Shown: positions 10,249-21,241 of the stretch, in pieces
Position numbering within the stretch: the first letter of the stretch is position 1
Layout of the letters: each line of letters opens with the position of its first letter
Origin: Semisulcospira habei
Lineage: Eukaryota; Mollusca; Gastropoda; Semisulcospiridae
NCBI GenBank assembly: GCA_036245525.1
Contig: BTPG01000004.1
Span: 17,228,131 to 17,292,130 of the forward strand
Direction of reading: 5' to 3'
Length of the DNA stretch: 64,000 nt
The notes under the pieces: generated by a model
The model's database searches: none
Told to the model about the DNA's origin: nothing
The model's input: only the letters and a program-made list of their open reading frames with translations
Made by a program: the position numbers and the translations under genes

Positions 10249-10461
10249 TTAACCCGTTCAGTGCCAGCTGACGCAGACTGTGTTTCTGAAATCTGTTAAT
10301 TTAAGACAGAAAAACACTACATGTCTCAGCAATGTGGATGCAAAGTGGTGCCAGCAAGAGGCATAGATCCTCATGAGCCCCCGCAACTGCGGGGTCTCAT
10401 GAGGATCTATACCTCTTGCTGTTGGATGGTCTTCACATTTTCTCGGCATTGAGCGGGTTAA
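10249..10461. mobile_element. Family B hairpin MITE (TTAA-flanked)
   Basis: Reference copy for family B. Ends: TTAACCCGTTCAGTGCCAG on the left and CATTGAGCGGGTTAA on the right. The central hairpin arms read GCAAGAGGCATAGATCCTC, then ATGAGCCCCCGCA, and their complement. The asymmetric spacers between the ends and the central hairpin (ATCTGTTAATTTAAGACAG on the left) recur in other full-length copies. Confidence 0.82.
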
Positions 10462-10587
10462 ACTCGTTTCTCAAGCGGAGGAAGTCATCGAAGCGAGACC
10501 CTTTAACTGCCCAGGTCGCCATAACCAGTGTCTCCGGAAGCGTCGCACAATCACTTTCGAACAACACTGACCGGAAAACGGATATGA

Positions 10588-10640
10588 GTGAGCCAGCAGG
10601 AGGCACAGGTCCTCATGAGCCCCCGACGAAGTACGTCGTA
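10588..10640. repeat. Family B hairpin, one arm only
   Basis: The left arm (CAGCAGGAGGCACAGGTCC, then CATGAGCCCCCG) is present. The mirror arm is missing and the sequence continues as unrelated DNA. Confidence 0.55.
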
Positions 10641-10774
10641 ACTGTGACGCCCTAAACAAGACAATGCCCTCACCTTGGTTCAGCAGTTTCAATATCTGAA
10701 TATTTTGAGATGCTCTCCTATATTTTCCTTGTCGGTCATCGATCTGATCTTTCCCGTAGAGATTAGTGAGGTCA

Positions 10775-11022
10775 CGTTTATGGCCAACGACTCCCAAAGA
10801 CGAGCGATAGTGCAGTCACGGCGGATAACCAGGTTCTGGCATAATCGTAGACAACACTACGAACATCTCCAAGGGGCATAGATCCTCATGAGCCCTGAGG
10901 GCTCATGAGGATCTATGCGCTTTGGTGATGCTCGGTGTGTTGTCCATGCTTCAAGTACACACTGCCGCTTATCTGCCGTGACTTCGCTCGCGTTCGTTGC
11001 TGGGAGTCATTCGGTGTAAACA
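10775..11022. mobile_element. Family G long fold-back enclosing a B-type hairpin
   Basis: Outer arms of about 70 bp, with AACGACTCCCA near the left end and GGGAGTCATT near the right, plus CGGATAACCAG versus its partially decayed complement. At the centre (10866-10922) sits the GGCATAGATCCTCATGAGCC hairpin of family B, although the outer arms are unrelated to B. A better preserved copy is at 14923. Confidence 0.75.
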
Positions 11023-11120
11023 TACCCTCATTATTACCTCCCCGTTCTACTACCAATCCGTTGTAACTGTATACGGACGGGGCACGTCTTGAACACTCTA
11101 CTTGCCATATCAGGCCTATA

Positions 11121-11179
11121 TCCCGATGCGCAAAAGGCCATCGGGCCGACGTCGGCCCGATGGCCTTTGCGCACTGGGT
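11121..11179. mobile_element. Family D GC-rich palindrome
   Basis: A near-perfect hairpin: TGCGCAAAAGGCCATCGGGC, then CGACGTCG as the turn, then the complement ending TTTGCGCACTGGG. One A is missing in the right arm. Confidence 0.75.
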
Positions 11180-11807
11180 ATGTAATGAGATGATCGGCAC
11201 GTTCGTAATCGGCACGCATGGCAATGGCTGTGCGACAAGATTTGAAAAAGGGCCTTTGCACGTGATTTCTACGTCACTGTAACATGCAGTTTTTGTTTCA
11301 TTAATCATGTTGGACTAAATGATCTGACTTGTGAAATTGGAAAATGTGTTTGCGTTTCAGTACATGAACAAAAATCATTTTCGGGAAGAAAATCGGTTTT
11401 TAAAGTTTCAATACATAAGTTGTAGTGTTTTATTTCATTCTAAGTGTCATTCTTGAGCAACCACATTCAAGAACTGGAGAAAACTGGAGACCTGGAACCA
11501 CACTGGAGCACAGAACAGCTTACAAGATGAAGAGACTCACTACACACCCACTGCACTGGAGACTAGAAACTAAAGGAGCAGACCAAGGACCGTCAGAAAC
11601 GCCAAAGTCTGATCCACCAACTGAAGGATTTGCAAGGAGCTCATTCTGACTCCCTGGAATCTGTCACTCTGGCTGTTCTGTTGAAGAGGAAGTCCATCGG
11701 CCATCGGTACATCTTGCCACCCACTCGTCAGCAGAAGTGTTAGCAGGAGACAGACTTTACAGACTTTTTACATTTGTTTTTAATTTTCAAACTAAAAACA
11801 GTTACAA

Positions 11808-12020
11808 TTAACCCGTTAAGCCCTGACGCACTACAGCAGGAGATGGATCGCCATGATAATTCAAGGATAGTACCAGATTAGCTTGGCGCCGACAAGCGCC
11901 AAGCTAATCTGGCACTATCCTTGAATTATCATGGTCGATCCATCTCCTGCAACAGGTGCATAGTTGTTAGATGACGCCTCCAAAATTTAAGAAATACGTG
12001 CGTCGGGCTGAATGAGTTAA
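11808..12020. mobile_element. Family A hairpin MITE (TTAA-flanked)
   Basis: It runs from TTAACCCGTTAAGCCCTG to GGGCTGAATGAGTTAA. The arms at about 11834-11950 are almost perfect around GGCGCC-GACAA-GCGCC. A non-palindromic 40-bp tail on the right (ATGACGCCTCCAAAATTT) is shared in reverse with the copies at 19369 and 25170, so insertions occur in both orientations. Confidence 0.82.
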
Positions 12021-12092
12021 TGTGATGAGTCACATTGAAATCATAGCAAAGATCAAATTTCCACATTTGTTATGCACGATATGCATACTCTG

Positions 12093-12306
12093 TTAACTCA
12101 TTCAGCCCCGACACACCACAGCAAGACGTGGATCGAGCATGATAGTTCAAGGGCGGTGCCAGAAAAGATTGGCGCCTATAGGCGCCAAGTTATTCTGGCA
12201 CCACCCTTGAACTACCATGCTCGATTTGTCTCTAGACTTGTAATACAGTCCTTCAGAGGGCAACTTCAAAATTGGGTGATTTCGGTCCTGGGGCAGAATG
12301 TGTTAA
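12093..12306. mobile_element. Family A hairpin MITE, variant with GAGCATGATAG arms
   Basis: It starts TTAACTCATTCAGCCCCGA and ends with GAATGTGTTAA. The arms carry GCAAGACGTGGATCGAGCAT instead of the usual GCAGGAGATGG. Its right-hand tail (GGTGATTTCGGTCCTGGGGC) matches the copies at 34325 and 52666, defining a subfamily. Confidence 0.8.
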
Positions 12307-13438
12307 GAAACCTAATTAAAACCCCATCCAAATAGAGGAGTATGTCATAAGCAATTGTTATTATCATATTGTGTTCTTTTGCCTACTGGTAAAAATGCAG
12401 AATCAGCCACTGTCGCCTGTACATACATCACAGCATCAAAACATCACGTTAAAAGTAACTGGGGTACTCTATCCTATCGATTTCAGCCTAATAAGGACTA
12501 CCAATTGTATATAAAACAAAATGTCTGAGGGCATCGGAAACAACATACGTTTCCCAAATCGGCATTTTAAGGGGAAAGGGATATCGCTTACAACGAATTT
12601 ATCATAAAGGATGGCGACATTCCTCATTTTCTTGCACATTATGCTCACATCATTGAAACGTAATAGGTAAAGAGACGTAAAAATGAAAGGGAATGGCTGT
12701 CGGGTTTTTTGTTTGTTTGTTTGTTTGTTTCTAATGAATTTTGTGTATTTTTACAACTTTGGGGTAGGGATACAAAATCAGCCACTGTGACACTCAGAGA
12801 TTACAGCATCACCTAGTCAAGTTTAGAGTAATCCTGACATTTTGTCTTGATGATGTAAGCCCGAAATATGGACTGCCAGTGCTATAGAAAATGTCTGAAG
12901 GTATCTGATACAGTATTTTGTTGCGATCTTGTGGAATGGGCCGTGTAACGGGTGCGCAGATACCGTCACTGTGAGCCAGAGATTGCATATGTTTTAATTC
13001 TGTTTATTGCAGAGCGTGCAGACGGTGTGCCTTAACACAAGTGTTCCTGATTTTGTCTTCTGGTCGAATTCTGAATTCTGATTTCTTTAGAGGAACGGGT
13101 TTCTGAAGTTCATTTTAGCGTAAGAGAAGAGCGCGAAAAGGTGTACCATTGCGCCATCGGCTATATCTCTGGTGTGTTCTTAGGATTTTATGGGAACATG
13201 GATTAAACATCGCAGGACATACTAAGGCACACTTTGAAGCCTACCTTATTGAATAGTGGTGGGGGGTGGGAGGGGGGGGGCACGGTAGTCAGGTCATAGT
13301 CTAACAGTTCGATATCTTCTAAGCAAATTTAAATAGTATTTACAGAAATGTTGGCAAGCATGCTGTAAACCGGCAGTCTTAGACGTAGCCTTGAAGATTA
13401 CGTCAGTCTGGGGATTCCAAACGAGCCGAACTCTGCCA
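12307..13438. other. No gene; two diverged copies of a 150-bp repeat
   Basis: Segments near 12390-12550 and 12765-12915 share AATCAGCCACTGT, ACAGCATCA, AAATGTCTGA and other blocks in order. A fainter third piece (CCGTCACTGTGAGCCAGAGATT) lies near 12960. They are an old tandem or dispersed duplication. A short (TTTG)n lies at 12705-12731 and a G-rich patch at 13259-13280. No coding sequence is supported. Confidence 0.5.
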
Positions 13439-13536
13439 GCAAGAGGCATAGATTCTCACGAGACTTAGCACGAGGCATATATTCTCATGAACCTCTGCAT
13501 TCTGCAGTAGATCATGAGAATGTATGCCTCTTGCAG
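13439..13536. mobile_element. Family B hairpin, enlarged variant
   Basis: A left arm (AGCAAGAGGCATAGATTCTC) and right arm (ATGAGAATGTATGCCTCTTGC) enclose a second partial copy of the arm (CACGAGGCATATATTCTCAT) at 13470-13490. One arm appears to have been duplicated inside the element. Confidence 0.6.
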
Positions 13537-13878
13537 ATGAATTGGGATGGATGAGTAATTCTAAACACCAAAACAAAGGCAAGTATGCTGCGAGACTACA
13601 AACAAATGTTGCGAATTTGCAGACCACGCGGGTCAAAAGCAGCTTTTGGGTTCGTCGTTCACAAAACCCTCAAGAAGTACATCATGTCCTGTGCCGCCAG
13701 ACTCAGTGGAACCCCACAGACAATTCCGTCAGGTATAATTCGCTTGCAGAAGGCCACGCGATTTGCTTTTGAGTCTTCCTCCTCAGTATACTGTGTCATC
13801 CATTACGGCCACCGTCATGTCAATGACGAAACTTCAACGAGAAAAGTAAACGGAACAATGCACTGGAAGCTTCAAAGT

Positions 13879-13975
13879 CTGTAACCCAGACCAAAAAGGT
13901 GACTTCCAAGCGCGTAAAATGCAGAGAAGAACCCAACGGAGAAAGAAACACGTTAGAAAAGACAGTTACAATACA
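13879..13975. repeat. Dispersed repeat, copy 1
   Basis: The block CCAGACCAAAAAGGTGAC ... GCGCGTAAAATGC ... AGAAAGAAACACG ... TTAGAAAAGACAG recurs at 15784-15870. Its last part recurs inverted at about 14535-14570, on the other side of the LINE fragment. Confidence 0.6.
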
Positions 13976-13977
13976 AT

Positions 13978-14545
13978 TAATAATAATAATAATAATTACG
14001 GTATTTATAATGCGCTTATTTTATAATAATTATAACTCTAAGCGCGCACTCACAACTCGCGCACGCATGCGCACGCTTTAGACAATGACTCACGTACCAC
14101 AAATACATTACGACAGGTCAGCTTGGGGTGGGGAGTGTGGTGATATAGTGCTAGAACTGTTGAAAGAGGTGAGTTTTGAGGGCGGACTGGAAGGAGGAGA
14201 GAGAGTGTTTCTGACGGAGAGAGAGAGTGGGAGAGTGTTCCAGGTGGATGGACCTTAGACGGAAAAGGAGCGGGGGCCGAAAGTGCTGAGTTTGGTGCGG
14301 GGGATGTGGAGGCGGAGAGAGTCGGAAGAAGAGCGGAGGGAGCGGGAAGGAGTGTAGGGGTGAAGTAAGTTGGAGAGATAGGTAGGAGCGTAGTTGTTCA
14401 GGGATTTGTAGCAGAGAGACATAATCTTATATTGGATGCGTTGGGGGATGGGGAGCCAGTGAAGGTGTTTGAGCAGGGGGGTGATGTGCTCGGATTTTTT
14501 CTTTCTGAGGACGAGGCGGGCAGCTGTGTTGTAACTGTCTTTTCT
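13978..14545 (-). mobile_element. 3' end of an L2/CR1-group LINE
   Basis: Reverse transcriptase C-terminal segment on the minus strand (about 14530 to 14255): LVLRKKKSEHITPLLKHLHW, then LPIPQRIQYKIMSLCYKSLN, YLSNLLHPYTPSRSLRSSSD, a shape well known from L2-like LINEs. It is followed by a 3' UTR and an (ATT)n tail at 13978-13998. It is closely related to the plus-strand copy at 59336-59884. It is 5'-truncated, and frames break after FSV. Confidence 0.8.
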
Positions 14546-14922
14546 AAGCGTGTTTCTTTCTCCTTTAGTTTCCCTTCTCTTCAAAGTTGGTACTTACATC
14601 CTAAACCTTTCCATGATCAATTCGCTTCACACAGCAAACGTACAACCGAACGTTTTGAAACGCGGCACCATGCCCTCGTAATGTTCAAGCGGGCTTCAGT
14701 AAAGGTCACAGCAGAGACAACTGTCTCCTTCGGGAAGGTTCGCTCCCTTACTTTTGTCGTCTCCAACAATGGTCGACTGTTTGTAGAAAAAGATACGCAA
14801 ACTTTGTGTTCAATCAAGGATAGGCAACGTAACTGATATAATAAAGAAAAGGCTTCAATATGATTTAACTTCTTTCTCGATACACCTTTTGCCATACCGA
14901 TATCGACAGCTAAAGCCAGTGC

Positions 14923-15180
14923 GGTTTCGTTTGCAACGAACGACTCCCAACAACAAACGAGAGCGAAATCACAGCGGATAACCAGCGCGTGTCATAAGCA
15001 TCGACAACACTCCAAACATCCCCAAGAGGCATAGACCCTCCTAAGCCCTCTGTACTCATGAGGATCTATGCATCTTGAAGGTGTGTAGAGCGGTGTTGTC
15101 TATGCGTGTCGTAGAAGCTGGTTATCCACTGTGATTTCGTTCTCGTTCGTTGTTGGGAGTCGTACGTTGTAAACGAAACC
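14923..15180. mobile_element. Family G long fold-back, best copy
   Basis: Terminal inverted repeats of about 65 bp with few mismatches, starting GGTTTCGTTTGCAACG and ending with the complement of GGTTTCGTTTACAACG. Each includes GACTCCCAACAAC and GGATAACCAG. The centre (15022-15080) is a decayed B-type hairpin (CAAGAGGCATAGACCC / GGATCTATGCATCTTG). Total about 258 bp; no coding capacity. Confidence 0.8.
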
Positions 15181-15266
15181 TCACTGCTGTCTCCGTCGAT
15201 ACAGGAAAAACAATTGTCTCGAAGATACAATATCACAGTATATTGACGCCTTTTCTTTACAGTATC

Positions 15267-15343
15267 ATATACTGACGAGCAAAAGAAATGCGACATGTCC
15301 GATGATTCCAAAAATGTCGCATTTTTTGTATTCGTCAGTATAT
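15267..15343. mobile_element. Family F palindromic element, short form
   Basis: ATATACTGACGAGCAAAAG on the left and TTCGTCAGTATAT on the right. It has lost the internal loop present at 8503 and 29460. The outermost TATACTGACGA arms are best preserved here. Confidence 0.7.
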
Positions 15344-15559
15344 ACTATGGACAAAGCTGTATCTGTTAAGGTAGAAGGGATCGACTGCCCTTCCAGTAAT
15401 AGGGTTTATCTCTGCGTCAAAAGCAGGTCAGAAAATGCACGATGCAAATCCATTCAGTGCTCTGTGTGCCTCGAAGCACAGTGTGTGTGATCAAGTGATC
15501 ATAGACAGTGCGTGCGATCAAGAAAGATCAGGAAAGCAATTTTTGTATGGGCACAGACC

Positions 15560-15761
15560 TTAACCCTTTTCACCCTGATACTATATTGCTTGAAATAAAA
15601 TTCGACTATGATAAACCTCAGGCACCAAGCTATTCTGGCACCACCCTTGAACTTTAATGGATGATTTATATGTAATGTATCTGAAATCTGTAATGTAGCC
15701 TTCATAGGACAATAAGCTTTCTTTAAAATTTAGCCTCATCATGTCATGCGTTGTGGAGGTT
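15560..15761. mobile_element. Family A element, decayed variant
   Basis: It starts TTAACCCTTTTCACCCTG. The left hairpin arm is mostly deleted, while CCAAGCTATTCTGGCACCA and the tail TGTAATGTAGCCTTCATAGG remain. The same tail marks the copies at 24760 and 56707. The right TTAA is mutated. Confidence 0.6.
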
Positions 15762-15783
15762 TTTTTTAACAGTGATCTGGAAT

Positions 15784-15870
15784 CCAGACCAAAAAGGTGA
15801 CTGCCAGGCGCGTAAAATACGAAGGGAAAAAAACAATTCCAGCAAAGAAAGAAGCACGCTTAGAAAGGAC
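15784..15870. repeat. Dispersed repeat, copy 2
   Basis: Same block order as 13879-13975 (CCAGACCAAAAAGGTGAC, GCGCGTAAAAT, AAAGAAGCACGCTTAGAAA). Orientation is the same. No coding sequence. Confidence 0.55.
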
Positions 15871-16091
15871 AAATATAGCATAATTTATTAATTTCGGGCT
15901 TTGACAAAAGGGTTTAACCCTTTTGTCAAAATTGACGAAAACAAAGCACTTCTGGTCTTTCTTTTCTGGTGCAGGATGTACAGCTTGTTCTACAAAAGAA
16001 AGATAACTAATGCGTTGTTTTCTTGTGTGTATGTCTGTTGTAACAAAGTAACAAATTTATATTTGTGTTGTTATCGTCCTTTTTAAGCGTG

Positions 16092-16097
16092 TTTATT
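16092..16097 (-). promoter_or_regulatory. Candidate poly(A) signal of TLR-B
   Basis: AATAAA on the minus strand, about 51 bp past the TLR-B stop codon, a suitable distance for a short 3' UTR. Position and motif are the only evidence. Confidence 0.45.
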
Positions 16098-16147
16098 TCT
16101 TTTTGGGAATTGTGTAGTGATTGGAATGACGCAATCAGTGAACAAAT

Positions 16148-19100
16148 TCAAACTGCTGGGAGGATTTCATTCAGTGCGATCTGCATCCTCCCCCAGAACG
16201 AGGCTCTAGCCTCCGGTTCATCCGCCCACTCGATGTACGTGGTGGTTTTCATGACCGCCATCATGGCGGCGGTGAGGTCACGTGACGGCACGTCATGCAG
16301 CATCACGATCAGCAATACGTCATCGGTCTCTAGCACGTGACTCAGACACATGGCCAGCTCGAACTGACACCACTGGCTTTTGGCGAAGTTGCTAGAGAAC
16401 AGCATCATCACCTGCAAAAGAAACATTTAAGGTAAAAGTACTCACATGCACTTCGATTTCAAATCCATGAAAATGATTTCGAAATGACTTCTTTACGTTT
16501 CCTAGAGTCCCGGGCTTCACTAGACACAATGCCTACCCTGCCAAAGCTTTCAGAAAATTCGTTATTGTTTAAAGAACGTAAGTATGCATTCGTATTTTGG
16601 TGTAATGACAAGATAATCTCTCTTGTCTGCATCCTTATACACCAAGTGCGTGTTTGAAGGGTTACACACAGCCACGGATTTGGCCCGCCATTTTTCCCCC
16701 CGAAAAACAATCAAACAGAGACAGATCTGAGTTCGCGGGCTTTGAGCAAACACCGTCACACTAAATGTAGCCTCATGCCATAACATTTGTTCCTCAAAAT
16801 CTGTTACAGTCATTAGTACTGAGATTAGAATAAAATAAAATAAAATTTAAATTAAAAAAAAAAAACACGCAGGGGCCCAAATGGCATTAGTATTATCATT
16901 GTTCTTGTAATGCTTTCTGCACATATAATTAAACAGCCAAGCTCTGCGTTTTCAGCTAGCCTGTTCTAAATGACTGTAGTAGGCATTCCTAGTTTTGTGG
17001 GCAGGCTCACAATATTCACTATATGTATCTTGAAACTGTCCTGGAATAATTTATTACACTATAATTCGTTAATTTGCCTCGTCGTTTCATCACATAATTG
17101 TAAAATCAGTATCCATACACACCCGTTAGTCTCCATGCGCCTGTGTTCATTCATTCATTAGCATAAAAATACATTAATAACTAACAAATAAAAATCCGAC
17201 CCACAGACTCACTTTTCTTCAATGTTGCCGTAAACACACTTTTTCCTCTCTTTGTTTATCTAATCATAATTTCATAACATCCATTCTCACCTTCTTGCTG
17301 GCCTTGACGCAGTCAGCGATGTTGTCCACGATGTGCTTGCCAGGGATGAAATCCCTCTCATGTATGCATAGCTTCAGTCCCAGCCTCCCTTCCAGCTCCG
17401 GCATCAGGTGCGCGCGCACCCAGTCCAGATCATCGCTATCGAAGGATACGAAAATGTCATATTTGAAGGGTTGCTGCAGTCGCTGTAGGCGCCGCCATCT
17501 TTCTTCCGGTCCGCGAACCACATCGTACAGAATCAGGCGCAGGTGCCAGCGGTAGCGGTAAAGAGTAGTGCACACAGACAGCGACAGCAGGATCATCACA
17601 ATGGTCGCTGTTATAAACTTGGAAGTTTCAGGATTCAACAGACAGGACTGGTCCACCACGTAGAACTCTTGTACTGTAGTGTCGGCCAAGTTCTCACAGA
17701 GGTAAGGGCCTTTGAACTGGATTCTACCATCTGTTGTAAGCCACCGCTGAAACCACCTCAGCTCGCAAGTGCAAGAGAAAGGGTTATAGCTTAGGTCAAG
17801 TGTATGCACTTGGGCACGCTTAATGGCACCAAAAGTGGACTCTTTGATGATGGAGATGCGATTTCTGGATAGCGTCAGTAAATCTAATTTCTCTAAAGCA
17901 TCAAATGTCCTATCGGGTATGAATGTCAGTTTGTTCGAATCCAGAAAAAGTTTCTTCAGCTGTTCCAGGCTTGAGAACATACCTGAACTAACGTGACCAA
18001 TCTTACAGTCCGTTAAACTTAGGTCTTCGAGACGAGGGATCGAACTAAATAAGCGGCTGAATTTTTCATCACTCACACCACTGAAGTCATTGCCGTCTAA
18101 GATCAGTGTAGACAAGTTTGGACAGCCAGCAAAACTGTCAGCATCTATAGAGGGTAGTGAGAAGTCCAACAAATTACCATCAAACGAAATTTGCAACAAA
18201 GCTGAATTATTGAATGCATAATTCTCCATGAATATCACTTTGCTTGGCGAGCGTCCAAACAATAACACCTGGAGTGACGGAAAATAAGTTTGGTTAAACG
18301 TGCCTCGCCATATGTACGGCATTGAGTTAGATATAAGATCCAAAAGTGAGAGTCTTGGCAGGCAAACCGAATATTGATTACGAATTAGCGACAGCGAATT
18401 ATACTCCAAGAACAGTCTGATAAGATTGGGAAAAACTGATCTACAATTTTCACATGTTGGTAGAAATACACTGAGGTAATTGTTCAACATGTACAGACGA
18501 GTAAGTTGCGGGACATACGCGTTATCTGTGTGAAACGTATATGAGGAGATCAAATTCATGCTAAGGTCGAGAGTTTCCAGGCTTTTGAGCGGCATGAACG
18601 TAGTCATGTTTACAGTCCTTAGTTCACAATAAGCAAGACAAAGAATCTTGAGCTTGTCAAGACGGTAGATTCGAAACAGGTTTTCTGGAACTGGGCCCAA
18701 CCTGTTGGCCCTGAGGTCCAAAAACTCAAGTGTTGAAACAGACAGTACTGGAGCCAGATCTGTATACTCCAGGTCATTAAAAGGCAGCAAAAGATGTGTA
18801 AGTTCAGTCAGTAAATCGAAAGCTCCTACCCTGATGTCAAGGAAGTTTAGAGTTAGATCCAGATGTGTAATGTGCGTAACATTAACGAAGAATCCGCGTT
18901 CAATGCCTGATACATTATTCAGAGAAAAGTTCAAGTACACAATGCCATCTGGTAGCAGAGGTATGTAAGTAAGCTTGCCTTGATGTCCCGAACAGTCAGC
19001 TAATACGTCAGTGCAATTACAGAACTGTTCCCCACACACTACAAAACTGTTCCCGCCATACGGCCATCCATACTTGATACAAGGAGCGTCGTCGAACAAT

Positions 19101-19312
19101 AGACCTGGCCCCACATTACTTGCAAAGGAACGCAGACCTTGTGTTTCATTTCCTCTGTTGTTGTCACTGTGTATGTTGCCAATGAGATCGTTTTGACTGC
19201 GTAGGCTTAACACCGTAGTGGTGACGCAGACTGTCTGACGAAGATAAACGACAAGCAGAAGGATGAACAGACCGACGTCATCGTGCAGAGACCTATGGGT
19301 CATTGTGCTCAT
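16148..19312 (-). CDS. Toll-like receptor B, intact, two coding exons
   Basis: Single-pass membrane receptor of innate immunity; ligand unknown. Exon 1 is 19312-17291 (674 codons). The intron is 17290-16412 (GT...AG, phase 0, acceptor TTTTGCAG). Exon 2 is 16411-16148 (87 codons plus TGA), giving 761 aa. Domains: leader with a hydrophobic core (LFILLLVVYL) to about 30; Cys-rich N-terminal cap (CGEQFCNC, 90s); about a dozen LRRs to 510; LRRCT 510-558 (CTCELRWFQRW, two further Cys); TM about 566-585; TIR from 617 with box 1 YDIFVSFDSD, box 2 RDFIPG, and box 3 FW near the C-terminus (ARASFWGRMQ). A single C-terminal Cys cap makes it a vertebrate-like TLR. The intron splits the TIR between box 2 and the next strand, exactly as in the broken paralogue TLR-A. 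The LRR region diverges far more than the TIR, as expected for ligand-facing sequence. The start is the only Met before the leader. Confidence 0.92.
16700..17015 (-). repeat. Dispersed repeat L in TLR-B intron
   Basis: An inverted relative of 28692-28970. Shared blocks include CTCATGCCATAACATTTGTT, the AGGGGCCCAAATG area, AATTAAACAGCCAAGCTC and CTAGTTTTGTGGGCAGGCTC. It is about 300 bp, with no coding capacity and no end sequences I can define. An unclassified transposon is the simplest reading. Confidence 0.6.
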
Positions 19313-19368
19313 TGTGAATCAGTTTTCGACTCCTCAGTACCTGTCCAAACAAAATGGTGTATACACTT

Positions 19369-19581
19369 TTAACTCATTCCGCACGACGGTCGTATTTCCC
19401 AAATTTGGAGGCGTCATATAATGACTATGCACCAGTTGCAGGAGATGGATCGACCATGATAATTCAAGGGCAGTGCCAGAATAGCTTGGCGCCTGTCGGC
19501 GCCAAGCTAATCTGACACTACCCTTGAATTATCATGGTCGACCCATCTCCTGCTGTAGCGCGTCAGGGCTGAATGGGTTGA
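19369..19581. mobile_element. Family A hairpin MITE upstream of TLR-B
   Basis: It begins TTAACTCATTCCGCACGAC and ends GGGCTGAATGGGTTGA (one TTAA mutated). The arms at about 19438-19555 are near perfect. Its inner end lies only 57 bp from the TLR-B start codon, so the hairpin sits in the promoter or 5' UTR. Confidence 0.8.
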
Positions 19582-19650
19582 TAGGATAGTAGACATACAA
19601 TAACACGGTTTTCACAAAAAAAAATGTTCAAACCCCAAAGAGTCATCATT

Positions 19651-19866
19651 TTAAACCCGTTCAGTGCCGAGAAAATGTGAACACCTCCCAAATGCAAAAG
19701 ACATAGATCCTCATGAGCCTCCGCAGTTGCGGGGGCTCATGAGGATCTATGCCTCTTGCTGCCACCACTTTGAATCCATAATCCTGCAAGATCTAGGGTG
19801 TTTTGGTCTTAATTTAACGAAGATGGCAGAAACACAGTTTGCGTTAGCTCGCACTGAACGGGTTAA
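19651..19866. mobile_element. Family B hairpin MITE (TTAA-flanked)
   Basis: A full-length copy: TTAAACCCGTTCAGTGCCG on the left, CACTGAACGGGTTAA on the right. The hairpin at about 19690-19757 has a mutated left arm (AAAGACATAGATCC). It is in the opposite orientation to 10249, judged by the TTAATTTAAG-type spacer on the right. Confidence 0.8.
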
Positions 19867-20460
19867 GTGAGGGTTTTTTTAAAGTCCCTTCTATTTATAG
19901 AAGGGACTTTTTAGGACGGGTCGCGGTGGGGCGAATTTAATAGCTTGTCCATGATGTCAAAGGCGGGCAGGCCTAAACCTCTCACAATTGAAGTAATGTC
20001 TTGTTACGCTAAACTCGCTGCTGAACGTACATGTGTGTGTGTGTGTGCGCGCGTATGTATCAGTGTAACAAGAGAATCTCCGATATTAATTTTTTGTACA
20101 CACAAGCTTGAAACTTGGCGAAATACTTTCTTAAAGGGGTGACTAAGAGAGTCTCCGAGCATATTGTAACTGAATGTCTCATTTAAGGCATAAACAACTG
20201 TTCATAGAAAGTCGTTTGACCCAGATTAAAGTCCGTAATCTTTGTCATATTGCATATAGCGAGTTGGGGAAAGACATTGGATGACTTCGTTAGCCAGCTT
20301 TGTACCCTTTCAACTTCTTTAGTAAAAATTAATTCTTGTTAAAAAAGAATTAAAACAGTAAAAAAAACCTTCACTTCTAGAGAAAGTCAGACAGTGCCGG
20401 TGACGTAAAAGAAGCAAAATTCCCGTCACTACGCAGACACTGATACTCTAAATATGACGT

Positions 20461-20463
<3 letters not shown>

Positions 20464-20545
<82 letters not shown>

Positions 20546-20580
20546 TCTCTCGTTCGCTCGCTCGCTCGCTCGCTCGCTCT
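20464..20580. repeat. TC microsatellite with a CGCT/CGTT end
   Basis: About 80 bp of (TC)n, then (GCTC)n. The tandem duplication at 20587 starts right after it. The gap 19920-20463 has only a short GT run. Confidence 0.95.
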
Positions 20581-20586
20581 TTCTCA

Positions 20587-21241
20587 CACATATGCGCGCA
20601 TCTCAAAGAGGCATATCATCTCATGTGCCCGGAGGGCGCATGATCATCTATGCCTCTTGAGGATGTTTGGAGCGCGCGCATGCACTCACGCACACGCACA
20701 CGCACACGCAAACACACACATCGACGCGCTTTCAGAAGAGCATGCAGGTGTACTTAGTATAGCATGTAGCTAGGTAAAGTCAACCTGATTTCACACAAAT
20801 TATAGCACGACTGAAATTGTACCATGATATTCTATTTTGTGACCATTTTCGCAAGTTTTGAAGCAAAAGGGAAACTCATGTCATGTTAAATATAAAATTA
20901 CGTAAAAACCAAACAAAATACGTCATGACAAATGACGTTTGACATACCAATGACACATATGCGAGCATCTCCAAGAGGCATAGATCCTCAAGTGAACGGA
21001 GGGCGCATGAACATCTATGCCTCTTGAGGATGTTTGAAGCGCGCGCATGCAAACACGCACACGCACACGCATACACACACATCGACGCGCTTTCAGAAGA
21101 GCATGCAGGTGTACTTAGTATAGCATGTACCTAGGTAAATTCTACCTGATTGCACATAAATTATAGCAAGACTGAAATTGTACCGTGAAATTCTAGTTTT
21201 GTCACCATTTTCCCAAAAGTCTTGAAGTGAAAGCGAATCTC
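20587..21241. repeat. 367-bp direct duplication containing B-type hairpins
   Basis: Copy 1 is about 20587-20953. Copy 2 starts at about 20954, is interrupted at 21241 by the LINE, and resumes at 24371. Shared blocks include a B-type hairpin core (AAGAGGCAT...ATGCCTCTTGAGGATG) between GCGCGCATG-type arms, then CAGAAGAGCATGCAGGTG, TTAAATATAAAATTA and AATACGTCATGACAAATGAC. Divergence is several percent, so the duplication predates the LINE. Confidence 0.8.
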
